In this document: positions 17,245-24,938 of the stretch, piece by piece
How the letters are laid out: each line of letters opens with the position of its first letter
How positions within the stretch are numbered: the stretch's first letter is position 1
Origin: Chitinophaga sp.
Lineage (GTDB): Bacteria > Bacteroidota > Bacteroidia > Chitinophagales > Chitinophagaceae
Direction: 5' to 3'
Assembly (NCBI RefSeq): GCF_017745275.1
Contig: NZ_JAGHZS010000006.1
Location: 528,042-592,041, forward strand
Length of the DNA: 64,000 nt
Translations under genes and position numbers: made by a program
The notes under the pieces: model-generated
What the model saw: only the letters and a program-made list of their open reading frames with translations
Databases searched by the model: none
Told to the model about the DNA's origin: nothing

Positions 17245-18465
17245 TTAAACCGTGGCCAGTTCATCCGCCTTGTGCTCCAGTCCGTAGAAGGAGAGCAGCC
17301 TGCGGATGACTCCTTCAACAAGTGCATCCGGACAGGAAGCGCCACTGGTTAACAGTATGGTCACCTGATCTTTTTGAGGCAAAAAGGTATCGCCGTTAAT
17401 CTCTTTTTTATGATGGAAATCCCAGTGATTGATAGCAGTACTGGAAAGCATATGTTCGGGAGATGAGATAAAATAGGTAGGCAATTTTTCCTCACATAGT
17501 TCCACGAGGTGCGAAGTATTGGAGCTGTTATAGCCGCCCACTACGATGGCCAGGTCGGCAGGTTCCTGCAACATACCGGTAACGGCAGTCTGGTTGTCGT
17601 TGGTAGCGTAGCACAGCGTATCACGGGTGTCTGCAAATCGCTCGCCGGTGGTAGCTTCGGTAAGTCCAAAAGTATTCACCATTACCTGCCGAATATAATC
17701 AGCGATCGCCTGCGTTTCGGTGGCCAGCATCGTCGTTTGGTTCACTACACCTACGCGCTGCAGGTCTTTGGCAGCATCAAAACCGGTGGAATACTGACCT
17801 TTAAACAGTTCGTAGAATTCTTCGGGAGGTCGCTCGCCGGTGATGAATTCTGCTAACAGGGCTGCTTCTTTAATATCTTTTACAACTACCGTGGGTGTAC
17901 CGGCCTGGCTATGGGAAAAGGTGGCCCTGGTTTCCTCATGTTTAGGTTTACCATGTACAATCACTGTGTAGTTTTTTTGTCCGATTTGTTCCGCTTTATT
18001 CCATACCCGTTCTACAAAAGGGCAGGTGGTATTATATTTCAGCGGTTCTATACCCAGTGAGGCCAGTTGTTTTTCTGTTTCCAGGGTAGTGCCAAAAGCA
18101 GGGATGATCACAATATCATCGGGCTGCAGTTGTTCCCAGGGTACCAGTTGGCGGCCGGAAGTATCCATAATAAATTGTACCCCTCTATCCAGCAAATCAT
18201 TGTTCACATGCGGGTTGTGGATCATTTCACTGAGCAGGAAAATACGTTTGCCAGGATTTTCATCTACGGTTTTGAAGGCAATCTCGATAGCATTTTCTAC
18301 GCCATAGCAAAATCCAAAGTGGCGGGCCAGCAAAATTTTGATGGGCCCAAAGTCCAGTTCTGTCGGAGAAAAATCTTTCTTCATGCGGTCCTGTTGCTTG
18401 CGCTGGTTCTTGATGGCGCTGATCAGCGGACTGCGATATATGACGGGAACGTTAAATGTCTTCAT
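17245..18465 (-). CDS. ispH: 4-hydroxy-3-methylbut-2-enyl diphosphate reductase
   Basis: The 4Fe-4S enzyme of the last MEP-pathway step, making IPP and DMAPP. The 406-residue protein is the longer Bacteroidota form with an N-terminal extension of about 40 residues. Cluster cysteines are seen in HFGFCYGV, NTTCPFVERVW and TSGASCPD. EMIHNPHVN and the catalytic segment around TGERFADTRDTLCYAT/DNQ support the call. A minus-strand TAACTTTG at 18490-18497 suggests its own promoter inside the end of the upstream rhomboid gene. Confidence 0.95.
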   Translation of the reverse strand: MKTFNVPVIYRSPLISAIKNQRKQQDRMKKDFSPTELDFGPIKILLARHFGFCYGVENAIEIAFKTVDENPGKRIFLLSEMIHNPHVNNDLLDRGVQFIMDTSGRQLVPWEQLQPDDIVIIPAFGTTLETEKQLASLGIEPLKYNTTCPFVERVWNKAEQIGQKNYTVIVHGKPKHEETRATFSHSQAGTPTVVVKDIKEAALLAEFITGERPPEEFYELFKGQYSTGFDAAKDLQRVGVVNQTTMLATETQAIADYIRQVMVNTFGLTEATTGERFADTRDTLCYATNDNQTAVTGMLQEPADLAIVVGGYNSSNTSHLVELCEEKLPTYFISSPEHMLSSTAINHWDFHHKKEINGDTFLPQKDQVTILLTSGASCPDALVEGVIRRLLSFYGLEHKADELATV

Positions 18466-18489
18466 GTGTTAATGGCGGAAATTGAGCGA

Positions 18490-18497
18490 CAAAGTTA
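18490..18497 (-). promoter_or_regulatory. -7 box of ispH
   Basis: Minus-strand TAACTTTG, an exact TAnnTTTG, 25 bases upstream of the ispH start and next to the rhomboid stop codon. No TTG lies at the expected spacing, so confidence is moderate. Confidence 0.5.
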
Positions 18498-18498
18498 A

Positions 18499-19383
18499 TC
18501 AGTTTTCTTTGCTCACTTTGTCTAACCAGGCTTTTTCTTCTGCACTCAGACTCTGATAGCCTTTTTCATTGATTTTATCCAACAGCTGATCCAGCCGGGA
18601 AGAGTTGTTATCGTCTGCTTTCTTGACTACTTTCAGTGGCGATTTCTTAGGTTTGAATTTGCGGGCAACCTGCTGGTTTTCCCGGCGGGTGTTGGCATCA
18701 AATAGCCAGATCAGGGGTTTACACATATCTGTACCTGCCTGCAGGGTGCGGATGTAGAGGAAGCCAAGGAGAGAGCCTCCCATATGGGAAATCAGCCCGC
18801 CAATGTTACCATTGGGTATAGAGATCAGGCCCAGTACTACCAATGCAATTGCCAGCCATTTCAGTCGTACACTGCCGAAAAACATCAACCCTATTTCATA
18901 GTTGGGCATCAGCGTAGCGGCTGCCACCAAAATACACATAATAGCTGCAGAAGCGCCTACCATGGTGCTGCCTACATACCCGGGAAACAAAACACTGCTT
19001 AAAAGATATAACAGGCCGCCGGCAATACCTCCCAGCAGGTACAACGGGAGTACCCGTTTATTACCAAGGAAGTCGCGGAAAAGATTACCGAACCAATACA
19101 GGTTAATCATATTAAACAACACATGGAATATTTCCACGTGTGTAAACATATAGGTGAGCAGTCCCCATGGTTTCAATATAAAAGCACTCAGCGGCACATG
19201 CATCGCCAGCTGATCATAGGTCCATATAAGTGGAGCGGGTTGTTTGGTCAGAAAAGCAATAAGACGTATAATGTTGATCCCCAGAAATACAACGATGTTC
19301 CAGAATAACAAATGGTTCACTGTATTACCTTGCCTGAGCCAATAGCGAATATCCGATTGAAAAGAGGTCCCGTTCATATACAC
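18499..19383 (-). CDS. Rhomboid-family intramembrane serine protease
   Basis: A 294-residue membrane protein with about six transmembrane helices. The catalytic serine is S145 in MVGASAAIM and the partner histidine is H200 in GGLISHMGGSLLGF. The HxxxN oxyanion-type motif THVEIFHVLFNMINLYWFG is in helix 2. The soluble C-terminus is basic then acidic (FKPKKSPLKVVKK ... LSAEEKAWLDKVSKEN), a tail common in Bacteroidota rhomboids. A start at MNGTSF two codons in is equally possible. Substrate unknown. Confidence 0.9.
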   Translation of the reverse strand: MYMNGTSFQSDIRYWLRQGNTVNHLLFWNIVVFLGINIIRLIAFLTKQPAPLIWTYDQLAMHVPLSAFILKPWGLLTYMFTHVEIFHVLFNMINLYWFGNLFRDFLGNKRVLPLYLLGGIAGGLLYLLSSVLFPGYVGSTMVGASAAIMCILVAAATLMPNYEIGLMFFGSVRLKWLAIALVVLGLISIPNGNIGGLISHMGGSLLGFLYIRTLQAGTDMCKPLIWLFDANTRRENQQVARKFKPKKSPLKVVKKADDNNSSRLDQLLDKINEKGYQSLSAEEKAWLDKVSKEN

Positions 19384-19734
19384 AAATTAAAATAAAATCC
19401 GGGATTAAATAATAGTAATTAACATTTTGAATGAAGGAAAAAATAAGCTGCCCTACTGCCAATAAACAACAGTTCCCCTGTCCTGTTATATCAACAATAA
19501 ATCCGCTTTCTGGTTGTTTTTTAGTCAAAAAAAATGCCTGTTTACACAGTTTAATTTTTTGTCGTAGTATAAAAAATAATCATGCATTTAAAAAATATCT
19601 GAAAACTGCGGCCTGTTCTGCAGGGGATAGGGCTTTTCTTCAATAAAAATGCGGATAAACGGGTAATTTTTCGTATTTTTGCCGTCCCATAAAACAGGGA
19701 GTCCGGGTATTCCGGCTTAAATTTTCAATTTTTT
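19384..19734. other. Divergent spacer, rhomboid gene / rpsA leader
   Basis: 351 bp, AT-rich, with no gene. Plus-strand TATTTTTG at 19674-19681 is an exact -7 box, giving an rpsA leader of about 45-50 bases. Within that leader CCGGGTATTCCGG (19703-19715) can form a small hairpin, conceivably a site for S1 autoregulation (inference). The rest shows only A/T tracts. Confidence 0.5.
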
Positions 19735-21636
19735 ATGAGCGAAAACAACATTTCTAACGAACAAAACGCTGAACAACAGGCTCCGCAAGCAGTTGCGGCT
19801 GAAACAGCGACACCAAAGGCTCCTGTAGCTAAAGTTGAAACCGCACACGACGATTTCGACTGGAGCGTTGACAAACGTAACGTTTCTTCTTACAGCAAAG
19901 AAGAAAAAGAAAAGTACGACCAGACTTACGACAGCACTTTCAAAGTGTTTGAAGAAAACAGCCTGCTGACAGGTACTGTTGTAGGTTTAACCAACACAGA
20001 CGTAGTTATCAACATCGGATTCAAATCTGATGGTTTGATCTCTCTGAACGAATTCCGTGATTTACCAGGTCTGCGCATCGGCGACGAAGTAGAAGTACTG
20101 GTAGTGGAAAAAGAAGACCGCGATGGTAACCTGCACCTGAGCCGTAAACAAGCTCGTCAAAAACGTGCATGGGAAAAAATCGTGGAAGTTTACAAAACAG
20201 GCGAAGTGGTTACTGGTACCGTTACCAGCAAAACCAAAGGCGGCTTGATCGTAGACGTGTATGGTATGGAAACATTCTTACCAGGTTCACAGATCGATGT
20301 GAAACCAGTTACCGATTACGACCAGTTTGTAGGCAAAACTATGGAGTTCAAGGTGGTGAAAGTAAACGAAACCATCCGCAACGCCGTTGTTTCCCACAAA
20401 GCGCTCATCGAAAGCGATATCGAACAACAAAGAGTGGATATCATCAGCAAACTGGAGAAAGGCCAGGTGTTGGAAGGTACCATCAAAAATATCACCGACT
20501 TCGGTGCGTTCATCGACCTGGGTGGTCTGGACGGCTTGCTGTATATCACCGATATCAGCTGGGGCCGTATCTCCCATCCGAGCGAAGTGCTCCAGATGGA
20601 TCAGAAAATCAACGTTGTTGTGCTTGACTTCGATGACGAAAAACGTCGCATAAGCCTCGGTTACAAACAACTGACTCCGCATCCGTGGGATACTTTACCA
20701 GCTACTATCACCGAAGGTGCTAAAGTGAAAGGTAAAGTAGTTAACATCGAAGACTACGGTGCATTCCTGGAAATCATGCCAGGTGTGGAAGGTCTGGTTC
20801 ACGTATCTGAAATCTCCTGGGCTTCTACCCCTATCAACGCTAAAGAATTCTTCAAATTAGGAGAAGAATACGAAGCAGTGGTAGTTACCCTGAGCAAAGA
20901 CGAGCGCAAAATGAGCCTGTCTATCAAGCAACTGACAGAAGATCCATGGTCTACTATCGAAACTAAATTCCCAGTGGATAGCCGTCACAAAGGTATCGTG
21001 AAAAACATCACTCCTTATGGCGTATTCGTTGAACTGGAAACCGGTATCGGTGGCATGATCCACATCTCTGACCTGAGCTGGATCAAACGCTTCAACCACC
21101 CATCTGAATACACTAAAGTAGGTAGCGAAATAGATGTAGTGATCCTGGGTATTGACAAAGACAACCGCAAACTGAGCCTCGGTCACAAACAGATCGAAGA
21201 AGATCCATGGAACACCTTCGAAACTATCTTCCCGATCAACTCTATCCACGAAGGTACAGTTGTGAAGAAAGATGATAAAGGTGCTACTGTTCAACTGCAG
21301 TACGGTCTGGAAGCTTACGCTCCTGCTCGTCACCTGAGAACTGAAGATGAAAAACCAATCAACGTTGAAGACGTGAAAGAATTCATGATCATCGAATTCG
21401 ATCGCTCTGAAAAACGTATCCTGGTTTCTCATACCAGAGTTTGGGAAAAAGCACAGGCTGAAGAAAAACAGGCTGTTGTTAGAGAGAAGAAAGAAGAAGC
21501 AGACAAAACTCGTAAAGCAGTGAAAAACATCCAGGGTAAAGTAGAAAAAGCTACTTTAGGTGATCTGGGCGCTTTAGCTGAACTGAGAGAAAAACTGAAA
21601 CAATCTGAAGGTGGCGAAGAAAAAAGCGCACAATAA
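19735..21636 (+). CDS. rpsA: 30S ribosomal protein S1
   Basis: S1 binds mRNA and helps initiation on the small subunit. The 633-residue protein has a Bacteroidota-type low-complexity N-terminus (about 1-60) followed by six S1 OB-fold repeats. They begin at about SLLTGTVVGL, GEVVTGTVTS, GQVLEGTIKN, GAKVKGKVVN, DSRHKGIVKN and NSIHEGTVVK. Repeats 3-5 are the canonical ones (DFGAFIDLGG, DYGAFLEI, PYGVFVELETG). The charged C-terminal tail is variable. Codon use is strongly biased, as expected for a highly expressed gene. Terminator 25 bases downstream. Confidence 0.97.
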   Translation: MSENNISNEQNAEQQAPQAVAAETATPKAPVAKVETAHDDFDWSVDKRNVSSYSKEEKEKYDQTYDSTFKVFEENSLLTGTVVGLTNTDVVINIGFKSDGLISLNEFRDLPGLRIGDEVEVLVVEKEDRDGNLHLSRKQARQKRAWEKIVEVYKTGEVVTGTVTSKTKGGLIVDVYGMETFLPGSQIDVKPVTDYDQFVGKTMEFKVVKVNETIRNAVVSHKALIESDIEQQRVDIISKLEKGQVLEGTIKNITDFGAFIDLGGLDGLLYITDISWGRISHPSEVLQMDQKINVVVLDFDDEKRRISLGYKQLTPHPWDTLPATITEGAKVKGKVVNIEDYGAFLEIMPGVEGLVHVSEISWASTPINAKEFFKLGEEYEAVVVTLSKDERKMSLSIKQLTEDPWSTIETKFPVDSRHKGIVKNITPYGVFVELETGIGGMIHISDLSWIKRFNHPSEYTKVGSEIDVVILGIDKDNRKLSLGHKQIEEDPWNTFETIFPINSIHEGTVVKKDDKGATVQLQYGLEAYAPARHLRTEDEKPINVEDVKEFMIIEFDRSEKRILVSHTRVWEKAQAEEKQAVVREKKEEADKTRKAVKNIQGKVEKATLGDLGALAELREKLKQSEGGEEKSAQ

Positions 21637-21658
21637 GATCCCGTTTCATTAAATAATA

Positions 21659-21698
21659 AATCCCGCTTCGAGTAACATCGAAGCGGGATTTTTTTTTG
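21659..21698 (+). terminator. Intrinsic terminator of rpsA
   Basis: AATCCCGCTTCGA and TCGAAGCGGGATT form a 13-bp stem around GTAACA, followed by a long T-run. Confidence 0.93.
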
Positions 21699-21862
21699 AG
21701 CAGAATTAATACCTTTCCATGTAAAAAAAGTAACGGCAGGATAGTATAGATGACGCTGATTAGATGTATTAATACTGTACCTTCTTAAGTGATCGTGCTT
21801 ATGAATTTGTTAGTTCTGTTGAAGTAAAATATTTTTAACGTATAATTTTTTCTGAACTTGCT

Positions 21863-22868
21863 ATGAGCAATAATATTCAATATACACCGCAACAATTATA
21901 TGCTGCTATTGCGAAGATTATAGTAGAGTCCAAGGCGAAAGTTTACAAAAGTACAAATACCATTTTTGTTGAAAATGTATTGGGAAATAGGACGACTTAT
22001 TATAGAAGAGGAATAGAAAGGACAAAGTAGAGCAGAATATGGTCAGGGGACTTTAAAAAGTCTGGCTTTGCAGTTGACATTGGAATTCGGGAAAGGCTTC
22101 GATGTCAGCAATTTACAAAACATGCGAAATTTTTATCAGGTATTTGAGATTTGGGACGCAGTGCGTCCTGAATTGAGTTGAACACATTATAGAATCATTA
22201 CCAGAATTAAGGATCAACAACTTAGAGATAGATACATCGCATATGCTATTGAAGGAAACTGGAATACGAGAACCCTCCAACGTAATATTGATAGTCAATA
22301 CTTGGGAAGACTACTTAAGTTTCCTGAGCAAGTACCCAAAGAACCAGCTCATTTTGTTAAGGATCCCTATCTCTTTGAGTTTTTAGGATTTCCGGGAGAT
22401 CTAAATCAAACCGAAACCAGGATTGAATCTGCCTTGATAACAAACCTGCAGCAATTTTTGATGGAACTAGGTAAAGGCTTTGCTTTTGTGGCAAGGCAAC
22501 AGCATATCGTTACAGAAACATCTGATTTTTTTATTGATCTGGTGTTTTATAACTATTATCTTAAATGTTTCGTTTTGCTGGACCTCAAAACACATCGATT
22601 AACTCATGAAGCAATAGGCCAAATGGATATGTATGTGCGGATGTATAATGACCTTAAAAAGGGAAATGATGACAATCCTACCATTGGAATTATTTTATGC
22701 ACAGAAAAAGATGAAACTATTGTAAAATACTCGGTAATGAGCGAAAATCAACAACTGTTTGCCAGCAAATATCGGCTTTATCTTCCTGATGAAAATGAAT
22801 TAAAACAGTTGATAGAGGCAGACAGAGTAAAACTCGAATTAGATGCTGTAGATAAGCAGGAAGTTTAA
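21863..22868 (+). pseudogene. Broken YhcG/DUF1016-type PDDEXK nuclease gene
   Basis: Joined across frames this encodes a full-length DUF1016 protein of about 335 residues. The N-terminal part (YTPQQLYAAIAKIIVESKAKVYKSTNT) starts at ATG 21863. An extra base in the T5 tract near 21963-21967 shifts the frame. In the correct downstream frame there is a TAG at 22014 and a TGA at 22179 (LSW expected). The C-terminal half is an open frame (22302-22868) with KDPYLFEFLGF, LGKGFAFVARQ and the nuclease core DFFIDLVFYNYYL...LLDLKT, where the usual ELK is DLK. Three lesions make loss of the full protein likely; the C-terminal half could still be translated. Its isolation suggests an acquired gene decaying in place. 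Confidence 0.88.
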
Positions 22869-22875
22869 CGCTTTC

Positions 22876-23640
22876 TTACTCAAATATCGCTACAACCCTT
22901 GCCGGCGCCGCACTTGCTCCTTTTATCTTCAGCGGAAATACACTCACTTTAAATCCATAAGCCGGTAATGCGCCCAGGTTCACCAACTGCTCCATATGAC
23001 AGTATTCTTTCTGTTGCCCTACCAGGTGCGCCTGCCAGAAATAATTATCTCGTTGATGGGCTTTTGCCTGCTGTGCCATGTACTTTAGCGGCAAATCAAA
23101 TCCCCACTGATCAATCCCCATCACTTTCACTCCCTGGTCTATCAGCCAGTGCGTGGCTTCCGCGCTCATACCCGTGCCGCGCATAGGATATTCTTTGGTG
23201 CCGATATATTGATCACGACCAGTATGAATCAGCACAATGGTACCCGGTGAAATCACAGCACCGCTTTTTTCCAGATCGGCACGTATATCCGCTACCGTTA
23301 TTTCCTCGAAGTCCGCTTTATGTGTCATATTCAATACTACGCCATTGCCGTAGCACCATTCCAATGGTATTTCATCAATGGTTTTGGCAGGTTCGCCATT
23401 TACGGTAGGCGCGTAATGCCACGGCGCATCAATGTGTGTGGCAGCGTGTACACCCATACCTATGATTTTGTCATCCGCCCAGCCCTCAAATCCTTTAGGA
23501 AAAAGCTTTGCAGGGAGCCCAATAAAAAAGCGGATCAGGCCTTTACTCTGCTTATGTGTTTTGTGCTTTATTTTGATCCGCATAAACCAGGGATCCTGCT
23601 TGTTGTAAGCAATCGTTTTGGAGAGGTCAATGATTTTCAT
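22876..23640 (-). CDS. Cyclase-family (kynurenine formamidase-like) metal hydrolase
   Basis: A 254-residue member of the cyclase family, which includes arylformamidases and related metal hydrolases. The metal motif HxxTHxDxPxH appears as HAATHIDAPWHY, with the supporting IDLSKTI start, VLIHTGRD and the GIDQWGFD segment. The substrate cannot be assigned: no tryptophan-degradation genes are nearby. It reads toward the nuclease pseudogene and ends 8 bases after it. Confidence 0.85.
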   Translation of the reverse strand: MKIIDLSKTIAYNKQDPWFMRIKIKHKTHKQSKGLIRFFIGLPAKLFPKGFEGWADDKIIGMGVHAATHIDAPWHYAPTVNGEPAKTIDEIPLEWCYGNGVVLNMTHKADFEEITVADIRADLEKSGAVISPGTIVLIHTGRDQYIGTKEYPMRGTGMSAEATHWLIDQGVKVMGIDQWGFDLPLKYMAQQAKAHQRDNYFWQAHLVGQQKEYCHMEQLVNLGALPAYGFKVSVFPLKIKGASAAPARVVAIFE

Positions 23641-23675
23641 AGCTGTTGAGAAGGGGTGTTTGTTTTTTCGCTTAG

Positions 23676-23724
23676 GACGGGATTAGACTGATTATCCTCA
23701 ATAAATCATCAGTCTAATCCTGTC
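23676..23724. repeat. Inverted repeat of the AATCAGTnTAATC family, copy 1
   Basis: GGATTAGACTGAT (23680-23692) pairs with ATCAGTCTAATCC (23708-23720), and the stem extends outward to 23676/23724 with a wobble pair. No T-run follows in either direction. The outer sequence (AATCCTGTCACAGG) resembles the flank of a repeat near 50551, marking a dispersed family. Confidence 0.75.
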
Positions 23725-23737
23725 ACAGGACAAAAAG

Positions 23738-24397
23738 TTATTTTATCAATAAAGACAACTTTGCATCGTTAAATTCCAGCAGGCTATCTAATTGCATATT
23801 CGCCAACGCGTAGCGAGGATCCTTTCGGTTATGCGCCTCCGGCACCACTACGGTGACCATGCGGGCAGCTTTGGCAGCCGTCATACCGGTAACAGAGTCT
23901 TCAAAGGCAATACAGTCCAGCGGATCGCTACCCAGCGCCTTGGCGCAGGCCAGGTACACTGCCGGATGGGGTTTGCCATAATCTTCAAATTCCGCAGAAT
24001 ATACTGCCTGGAAAGCATCCTTTATTTGTAAGTGATCCAGTACCGCGTTGATCAGGCGTAGGGGAGAAGAAGAAGCCAGGCCTATCTTGAAATCTTTCTC
24101 CTTAAAATATTGCAGGATATAATGCAAACCCTCCATAGGCGAGCCTTCTGCAATGATTTTTGCAATAACGCTGTCGATGATTTCATTGACTACCCGCTCC
24201 GGACTTTTTCCTTCCCATTTATAATAGTTATGCCAATAGCTCACCACTTCCTTGGTACGTAACCCGGTGGTTAAATGCGTCAGCTCCGGGGAAAGCTGCA
24301 CACCTACGGTGGCAAATACCTCCCGCATAGCGATGCCCCACAATGGTTCTGAATCTATCAGCAGGCCATCCATATCAAATATTACCGTGTCTAACAT
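23738..24397 (-). CDS. HAD-superfamily sugar-phosphate phosphatase
   Basis: A 219-residue haloacid dehalogenase hydrolase of the beta-phosphoglucomutase/2-deoxyglucose-6-phosphatase branch. Motif I is DMDGLLIDSEP, motif II LASSSP, and motif III/IV GKPHP...AFEDSVTGMTAAKAA. The helical cap spans about 15-85. It resembles E. coli HxpB (YniC) in motif order. The likely role is dephosphorylating small sugar or sugar-alcohol phosphates. A minus-strand -7 box (TATCTTTG, 24418-24425) sits just upstream. Confidence 0.85.
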   Translation of the reverse strand: MLDTVIFDMDGLLIDSEPLWGIAMREVFATVGVQLSPELTHLTTGLRTKEVVSYWHNYYKWEGKSPERVVNEIIDSVIAKIIAEGSPMEGLHYILQYFKEKDFKIGLASSSPLRLINAVLDHLQIKDAFQAVYSAEFEDYGKPHPAVYLACAKALGSDPLDCIAFEDSVTGMTAAKAARMVTVVVPEAHNRKDPRYALANMQLDSLLEFNDAKLSLLIK

Positions 24398-24417
24398 ATA
24401 CTTCCTTTAATGCGCGG

Positions 24418-24425
24418 CAAAGATA
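24418..24425 (-). promoter_or_regulatory. -7 box of the HAD phosphatase gene
   Basis: Minus-strand TATCTTTG, an exact TAnnTTTG, 21 bases before the ATG. No clear TTG at the matching distance. Confidence 0.5.
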
Positions 24426-24672
24426 AGAAGAACTATGGGCAGATGCCAGTGGAATTGATGTGTACCGCCCGCAACCATCCGGCGGTATCCATCTTCCCCA
24501 TAACAATATGTTATACCGGATAAGCTTTGGTTATTATGCCACTGCACAAGTTCGCCGCCAAATTTCCCTCAATTCCTTTGTGGTACTGCATTTAAACGAA
24601 ATTTCCCATATTTCTCCCCGTCCTCCGCCAATTTCCCCCTTTTTTGGGGCCTTATTAAACGCTAAAAAAGTT
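24426..24672. other. Upstream spacer of the sulfite reductase operon
   Basis: 247 bp with no gene. A frame open from 24460 runs through the leader peptide's frame, but only its last 22 codons look meaningful. The phrases CCGCCAAATTTCCC and CCGCCAATTTCCCC (near 24552 and 24627) form an imperfect direct repeat that could bind a regulator. Confidence 0.35.
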
Positions 24673-24702
24673 TTGGAAAGATGGGCTGCATTTATATCTT
24701 TG
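24673..24702 (+). promoter_or_regulatory. Promoter of the sulfite reductase-siroheme operon
   Basis: TTG at 24673-24675, a 19-base spacer and TATCTTTG at 24695-24702: a full match to the Bacteroidota primary sigma factor pattern. Transcription should start near 24708, about 22 bases ahead of the leader peptide ATG. The sequence CTACTAAAATTATAG (24709-24723), right at the start, is a possible operator. Confidence 0.8.
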
Positions 24703-24729
24703 TATTACTCTACTAAAATTATAGGGAAT

Positions 24730-24798
24730 ATGGGTAATGAAATGAAAATGTGTCGCAGTAATCGTTGTTGTTCTACAACATCTGCGAGGCGCGTGTAA
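24730..24798 (+). CDS. Cysteine-rich leader peptide of the sulfite reductase operon
   Basis: A 22-codon frame, with alternative in-frame ATGs at 24742 and 24748 giving 18 or 16 residues. It carries cysteine codons at 24751, 24766 and 24769 (Met-Cys-Arg-Ser-Asn-Arg-Cys-Cys), then Ser-Thr-Thr-Ser-Ala-Arg-Arg-Val and TAA. It lies between a perfect promoter and an intrinsic terminator, so its translation probably reports on Cys-tRNA supply rather than making a working product. Its last codons (24783-24790) can pair with the 5' arm of the terminator. Cys-rich leaders ahead of sulfur genes are known in Actinobacteria. Whether this one has been described in Bacteroidota I cannot tell. Confidence 0.7.
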   Translation: MGNEMKMCRSNRCCSTTSARRV

Positions 24799-24842
24799 TA
24801 AGAAATACCAGTGATCAGCTTACTGTAAATCATCATTATACG

Positions 24843-24876
24843 AGGCCTCCGCAAATTCCCGGGGGCTTTTTGATTT
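24843..24876 (+). terminator. Attenuator terminator before the sulfite reductase gene
   Basis: AGGCCTCCG (24843-24851) pairs with CGGGGGCTT (24860-24868) through nine base pairs, two of them G-T, around an 8-base loop, followed by TTTGATTTT. The alternative partner TGCGAGGC (24783-24790) can pair with GCCTCCGCA (24845-24853) with one bulged C, which would break this terminator. Confidence 0.7.
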
Positions 24877-24938
24877 TAATACGAACGACCAGCAGCCCCA
24901 TAAAAAATTGCTTTTACCACCACCTGAAAATACATTTT

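Noticed and set aside
24765..24938. Upstream extension of the sulfite reductase frame
   Set aside because: It would translate through the attenuator terminator and overlap the Cys-rich leader; the conserved protein starts at 24939.
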